A stretch of DNA of 45,089 nt. Source: Chloroflexota bacterium. GTDB taxonomy: Bacteria > Chloroflexota > Dormibacteria > Dormibacterales > Dormibacteraceae. The stretch is from the NCBI GenBank assembly GCA_005881025.1, contig VBFO01000001.1:1-45089 (forward strand), written 5' to 3'. The notes below the pieces were generated by a model that saw only the letters and a program-made list of their open reading frames with translations, made no database searches and was not told the origin of the DNA. Positions 41,642-45,089 of this stretch are shown here, one piece after another (position 1 is the first letter of the stretch; the number at the start of each line of letters is the position of its first letter). The position numbers and the translations under genes are program-made.

Positions 41642-42208
41642 ATGCCGGCGAGAAAGCGCACTACATCCAGATCACGTCTCAACCGCGCGGTCAGAGCTGG
41701 GAGGTCAGCCCTGGCGCAGGCCCAAAGACGGGTGCCGCCTGACCTCCGGCGTCAGATCGACAGGTCCATCAAAGACGGCCAGCGACGATTCGACTCGACG
41801 GTCAAGGACATCCGCACGCGCGTCAACCAGGCCGCGAAGCAGGCTGACCTGAACAAGGCGCTGAAGCGCCTCGACGGGTTGAGCAAGCAGGTCCAGCAGC
41901 TGGCGCGCAAGGTCACCTCAGGATCGACACGCGCGGCCAGGTCGACTCGGTCGCGCGCAACCTCAACCCGACGCGCGGTGACCCGCAAGGCGGCCGCGGC
42001 TCGCAAGCCTGCACGGCGCAAGCCTGCAGCCCGAAAGGCCGCAGCTTCGAAACCGCGCACCACGGCCGCCAGCAAACCTGCAGCCGCTCGGAGGACGAGC
42101 ACCAGGCGGACGCCCGCGGCCACGAGGCAACCGACCATCCGCTACGTGCCGCCGGCCGTCACCGAGGCACCCGGGCCGATGCCGATCGACGTCGAGACGC
42201 CGACCTAG
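41642..42208 (+). CDS. Phasin-like granule protein with Lys/Arg/Ala-rich tail
   Basis: A 188-residue, very basic protein. Residues about 10-95 are helical and amphipathic (LRRQIDRSIKDGQRRFDSTV, LNKALKRLDGLSKQVQQLAR), as in phasins. From about residue 95 it is a histone H1-like tail with repeats of the form RKPA/ARKAAA/SKP (KAAAARKPARRKPAARKAA). The end is acidic and Pro-rich. In PHA producers, PhaM- and PhaF-type proteins combine a granule-binding helix with such DNA-binding tails and link granules to the nucleoid. The divergent phaR supports that role. The ATG at 41642 has GGAGG six bases upstream. Its stop overlaps the amidohydrolase stop (CTAG). Confidence 0.78.
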   Translation: MPARKRTTSRSRLNRAVRAGRSALAQAQRRVPPDLRRQIDRSIKDGQRRFDSTVKDIRTRVNQAAKQADLNKALKRLDGLSKQVQQLARKVTSGSTRAARSTRSRATSTRRAVTRKAAAARKPARRKPAARKAAASKPRTTAASKPAAARRTSTRRTPAATRQPTIRYVPPAVTEAPGPMPIDVETPT

Positions 42209-43734
42209 AGTTTTCCGAACACGCGGGCTCCGCCCAGCAGGGCTGCTTGAGGGCGGAGCCCGTCCCACCGTTCTCGTGACATTTCAACGGGATCTTCCGC
42301 GTAAACCTGAAGATCGGCGAGCATGCCCGGCTCCAGCGTCCCCTTCACCGACTCTTCGAAGCTCGCGTAAGCGCCGGCGGATGTGTAGGCGCGGAGAGCA
42401 GCCAGCAGGTCGATGCCGTTGACCGGATCCTCGACCGCGGCGCGAATGCCGCGCCACGGGTTGGGGTCCGGCGTCACCGGCAGGTCCGAGCTGAAGGCGA
42501 TGCGAACACCTGCCTGCATCAGCCTGCGATGCGACGCCAGGTCCTCGCGGAACCTCGCCGGGAACAGCCCTGGCGCGTCACGCGCCGCTCGAGCAGCAAG
42601 TGGCTGCATGACTGCGATCATGCCCAGCCGGCCAAGCCGGCGGCGAAGATCTTCGGGGCAGATGGTGCAGTGCTCGACCCGATGACGGCTGCCCCGGCCG
42701 CCGGAAGCTTGCACTGCATCGCACATCGCCTCGATCGCACCATCGCCGATTGCGTGAGCCGCGACCTGCAGCCCGGCGCCGGTCGCGCGATTCACCAGCA
42801 CCTTCAGCTCGTCCGGCGGTGTGCGCCAGGCTCCACTCGCTTCTTCACGCATCACCACGCGCTCGGCTCCGCCGTCGACGAAGACCTTGATCGGCCCGGC
42901 ACGCACCATCCGGCCGCCGTAGCCGGCGCTGATGCCCATGGCTACCGCCGCCTCCAGCAGCTCCCAGGAGAGGAACTCGTTGACGCGCACCCGCAAGCGC
43001 CGCGCCTCGGCCAGCTCCTGAAACGTGAGGAGGTCGCCGGCAAATCCGCGGTTCACGGCAGCGCCGACAGACGTGATGCCGCGCGAGACCAGCAGGCGCT
43101 GGGTCAGCTCGATGGCCAGCCGGCGGCGTTCGCGACTGGGCGGGGGCTGGACGTCGGCGACCATCCGCATCGCCGACTCGAGCAGGACGCCGTTCGGAGC
43201 GCCGTCGGGATCGCGGCCGATGCCACCGCCGGGCGGATCAGGGGTGGCAGCGGTGATCCCGGCGACGCCGAGCGCTGCAGAGTTGGCCACCCGCAAATGG
43301 CCGCCTCGTTCATCGATGAAGGCGGGCCGGCCGCCAGTCGCAGCGTCGAGCTCGAGGCGATGGGGCGGCCGGCGCTCCTGGAGCTCCGCGGAGCGAAAGC
43401 CCATGCCCTGCTGCCACTCACCCCGACGCAGGCTGTGGCTGTGCGCTCTCAAGCGCGCCACGATTTCAGCGACTGTCTTGCAACCGCCTAGGTCCGCGCC
43501 GAACCGCGTCAGGCCGTGATAAACGACGTGCGCGTGGGCGTCATTGAACCCTGGCAGCACGGCCGCACCACGGAGCCGGATCAACCTCGTTCGAGGTCCC
43601 TGCAGCGCCATCAGATCGCTGCCGCCACAGGCGATCACCCTGCCGCCGGCCACAGCAAGATGGCTGTGCGGCCGGAGACCGGAAGGCCCGAGCGTGCGGA
43701 TGCGCCCGCCGGCGAGGATCAAGTCCGCACGCAC
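42205..43734 (-). CDS. YtcJ-like metal-dependent amidohydrolase
   Basis: A 509-residue amidohydrolase-superfamily enzyme of the YtcJ type. It starts (M)RADLILAGGRIRTLG, the small beta-sandwich strand. The metal motif HxH is in GFNDAHAHV, followed by PAFIDERGGHLRVAN (His), AAHAIGDGAIEAM, HRVEHCTI and SSDLPVTPDPNPW (the catalytic Asp), all placed as in the family. It ends with the returning sandwich LEPGMLADLQVYAEDP. The substrate is unknown; YtcJ-like proteins are hydrolases of amides or cyclic compounds. The GTG start at 43734 is two bases downstream of the ideal leaderless position from TAATCT at 43743-43748, shared with the divergent aldolase gene. Confidence 0.9.
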   Translation of the reverse strand: MRADLILAGGRIRTLGPSGLRPHSHLAVAGGRVIACGGSDLMALQGPRTRLIRLRGAAVLPGFNDAHAHVVYHGLTRFGADLGGCKTVAEIVARLRAHSHSLRRGEWQQGMGFRSAELQERRPPHRLELDAATGGRPAFIDERGGHLRVANSAALGVAGITAATPDPPGGGIGRDPDGAPNGVLLESAMRMVADVQPPPSRERRRLAIELTQRLLVSRGITSVGAAVNRGFAGDLLTFQELAEARRLRVRVNEFLSWELLEAAVAMGISAGYGGRMVRAGPIKVFVDGGAERVVMREEASGAWRTPPDELKVLVNRATGAGLQVAAHAIGDGAIEAMCDAVQASGGRGSRHRVEHCTICPEDLRRRLGRLGMIAVMQPLAARAARDAPGLFPARFREDLASHRRLMQAGVRIAFSSDLPVTPDPNPWRGIRAAVEDPVNGIDLLAALRAYTSAGAYASFEESVKGTLEPGMLADLQVYAEDPVEMSRERWDGLRPQAALLGGARVFGKL

Positions 43735-43741
43735 TGCTCGC

Positions 43742-43748
43742 TAGATTA
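43742..43748. promoter_or_regulatory. Shared bidirectional -10 for two divergent leaderless genes
   Basis: The heptamer TAGATTA gives TAGATT on the plus strand, exactly at -12 to -7 from the GTG of the threonine aldolase (43754). On the minus strand it gives TAATCT, ending so that transcription starts two bases before the GTG of the amidohydrolase (43734). Only 19 bp separate the two start codons and neither has a ribosome-binding site. No other AT-rich hexamer is available in the gap. Confidence 0.65.
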
Positions 43749-43753
43749 GTCAG

Positions 43754-44785
43754 GTGCCCGCAATCGACTTTCGCTCCGACACCGTGGCCATGCCCAGCCC
43801 TGAGATGCGACAGGCGATGGTCACCGCGCCTCTGGGCGACGACGTGTTCGGCGACGACCCCACCACGAACCGTCTGATGGAGGTGGCGGCTGCTCGAATG
43901 GGCAAGGAGGCCGCGACCTTCGTGCCGAGCGGAACGATGGGCAACCTGATCGGCATCGCCATCAACGCGCGCAGCGGCGAGGAGCTGATCGCCGACGCCG
44001 AGTCACATGCGTTTTTCTATGAGACTGCCGGAGCCGCTGCCGTATGCGGCGTTCAGATCCGCCCGGTTCCGACCGAGGCGGGGGTGATGTCCCCTGAGCA
44101 GATCGCGGTCGCGGTGCGACCTCGCGACGACCCGCACCAGCCGATCACGGCGGCGATCACATTCGAGAACACCCACAACAGGCATGGCGGAATCGTGTGG
44201 CCGCTCGACGCTCTGCGCGCCGCCAGCGACGAGGCTCACCGGCAGGGCTTGCGTGTTCATCTCGATGGTGCGCGAATCTTCAACGCGGCGGTTGCGCTCG
44301 GGGTCGAGGCGGCTGACATCGCCGCTTGCGCCGACACCGTCACCTTCTGCCTTTCAAAAGGCCTGGCCTGCCCGGTGGGCAGCATCTTTTGCGGCTCACG
44401 GGAGTCTGTGCAAGACGCCAAACGCTGGCGCAAGCGTCTGGGCGGTGGCATGCGCCAGGTCGGTGTCCTGGCGGCGGCGGGCCTGATCGCTCTCGACCAG
44501 ATGGTCGACCGGCTCGCTGAGGACCACGCCAACGCGCGCACCCTGGCCGAGGGATTGGCCGAGCTGCCGGGCGTGAGATGTGACCTTTCACGCGTGCAGA
44601 CCAACCTCGTCTTCTTCGACCTCGACACGATGGCCGCGCCCGTATTCACCGAGGAGTGCGCCAGGCGCGGGCTCCTGGGCGACTGGGCGGGCCCAAAGCG
44701 GATGCGTTTCGTCACGCACTACGGCATCGATGCCGAGGATGTTCAGTCCGCGCTGAAGGTGTGCGAGGAAGTGCTCACGGCTTGA
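43754..44785 (+). CDS. ltaE: Low-specificity L-threonine aldolase
   Basis: A 343-residue PLP enzyme that cleaves threonine or allo-threonine to glycine and acetaldehyde. It starts (M)PAIDFRSDTVAMPSPEMRQ, the conserved family N-terminus. Other motifs are GDDVFGDDPTTNRLME, FVPSGTMGNLIG, HLDGARIFNAA (Asp for the PLP ring nitrogen) and FCLSKGLACPVGS, where the Lys binds PLP. RWRKRLGGGMRQVGVLAAA is also typical. The GTG start has a -10 exactly placed for a leaderless transcript. The stop overlaps the TTG of the next gene (TTGA). Confidence 0.95.
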   Translation: MPAIDFRSDTVAMPSPEMRQAMVTAPLGDDVFGDDPTTNRLMEVAAARMGKEAATFVPSGTMGNLIGIAINARSGEELIADAESHAFFYETAGAAAVCGVQIRPVPTEAGVMSPEQIAVAVRPRDDPHQPITAAITFENTHNRHGGIVWPLDALRAASDEAHRQGLRVHLDGARIFNAAVALGVEAADIAACADTVTFCLSKGLACPVGSIFCGSRESVQDAKRWRKRLGGGMRQVGVLAAAGLIALDQMVDRLAEDHANARTLAEGLAELPGVRCDLSRVQTNLVFFDLDTMAAPVFTEECARRGLLGDWAGPKRMRFVTHYGIDAEDVQSALKVCEEVLTA

Positions 44786-45089
44786 GCGGGGCCGCGCGCC
44801 TGTCGGCCGACGGTCTCTTCTACTGGGATGGCAGTCGGTGGATCAGCGCCCTGTCTCCAGACGGTCGCCATCGCTGGGATGGCACCCGATGGGTTCCGCT
44901 GGAGGCCGCTCCGGCCGCCGCTCCGCCGCCTCCCGGGTTTGCGTCGCCCCCGATCCGGGCCACGGCACCGAGAGCCATACGTGTCGCGACCTCGTGGACC
45001 AAGCCTCTCCAGATGGCAGTCGCCGGGCTGGCGGCCGTCGAAGCAGTCTGGTATCTCATCGTCCCGTTCTGGCTGGCCGGGCCCATCGC
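44782..45089 (+). CDS. Membrane protein with tandem WDG repeats (partial, runs off the right edge)
   Basis: Translation from the TTG at 44782, overlapping the ltaE stop (TTGA), gives 102 codons without a stop. The N-terminus holds two tandem copies of a short aromatic unit, LSADGLFYWDGSRWISAL and SPDGRHRWDGTRWVPL, related to the tryptophan-rich repeats found at the ends of many actinobacterial membrane proteins (DUF2510-like). A Pro/Ala linker (AAPAAAPPPPGFASPP) leads to a hydrophobic segment near codons 82-100 (MAVAGLAAVEAVWYLIVPFW), the first membrane helix. The rest is outside the window and no function can be given. Confidence 0.8.
   Translation, partial: MSGAARLSADGLFYWDGSRWISALSPDGRHRWDGTRWVPLEAAPAAAPPPPGFASPPIRATAPRAIRVATSWTKPLQMAVAGLAAVEAVWYLIVPFWLAGPI

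Noticed and set aside
1-45089. CRISPR arrays, tRNA/rRNA genes, insertion sequences or prophage genes
   Set aside because: I scanned the gaps, all under 300 bases, and found no regularly spaced repeats, cloverleaf-like sequence, transposase or phage motifs.

Overview
The window is a dense, GC-rich stretch of chromosome (by eye well above 60% GC) made almost entirely of housekeeping metabolic operons. No mobile element, CRISPR array, tRNA or rRNA was seen. The organism looks like a high-GC bacterium of the Actinobacteria/Chloroflexota (possibly Dormibacterota-like) sphere. Reasons are a GuaB3-type IMPDH-family enzyme, an F420-type Ddn-like protein, tandem DUF881 proteins, an epimerase/acyltransferase pair resembling one in mycobacteria, many GTG/TTG starts and many apparently leaderless promoters. 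The lineage is inference only.

Layout. (1) 1-8684, minus strand: pyrimidine operon pyrB-pyrR-carAB-pyrK-pyrD, followed by a membrane protein and a truncated ABC ATPase. carA and carB form one 1443-residue reading frame. pyrC, pyrE and pyrF are not here. (2) 8783-12511, plus: a zinc-ribbon protein with a Lys/Ala-rich tail, a NatA/NatB-like ABC exporter, a small membrane protein and a thiolase. (3) 12508-22991, minus: first purine operon purB-purC-purS-purQ-purL-purF-purM-purN-purH, then a Ddn-like oxidoreductase and an overlooked 47-residue Cys-rich ORF. A perfect TATAAT lies at 23030-23035. purF is broken by a frameshift. (4) 23215-25934, plus: an ECF sigma factor overlapping a membrane anti-sigma-like protein with Ig-like and beta-propeller regions. 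(5) 26040-35474, minus: second purine operon guaB3-guaA-(toroid protein)-purD-(small ORF)-purE, continuing into a two-subunit pyruvate carboxylase (pycB-pycA) and a NUDIX hydrolase. It also has a perfect TATAAT, at 35510-35515. (6) 35549-45089: a DUF4332 protein, an acyltransferase and epimerase pair, glutamate dehydrogenase, two DUF881 proteins, a divergent phaR/phasin-like pair, a YtcJ-like amidohydrolase divergent from a threonine aldolase, and a truncated WDG-repeat membrane protein.

How it works together. The two purine operons cover PRPP to IMP except purK, plus the last step to GMP. The pyr operon supplies carbamoyl phosphate, carbamoyl aspartate and dihydroorotate oxidation, with PyrR as the likely regulator. 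PhaR and its divergent neighbour point to storage-polymer (PHA) control.

Two themes recur. First, most genes inside operons overlap by four bases of the form NTGA, with ATG, GTG, TTG and even CTG as starts. Second, many first genes have a TANNNT -10 hexamer placed so that transcription would begin on, or within 5 nt of, the start codon. The clearest case is one AT-rich heptamer at 43742-43748 that appears to serve as the -10 for two divergent leaderless genes. I found no stretch over 300 bases without a gene.
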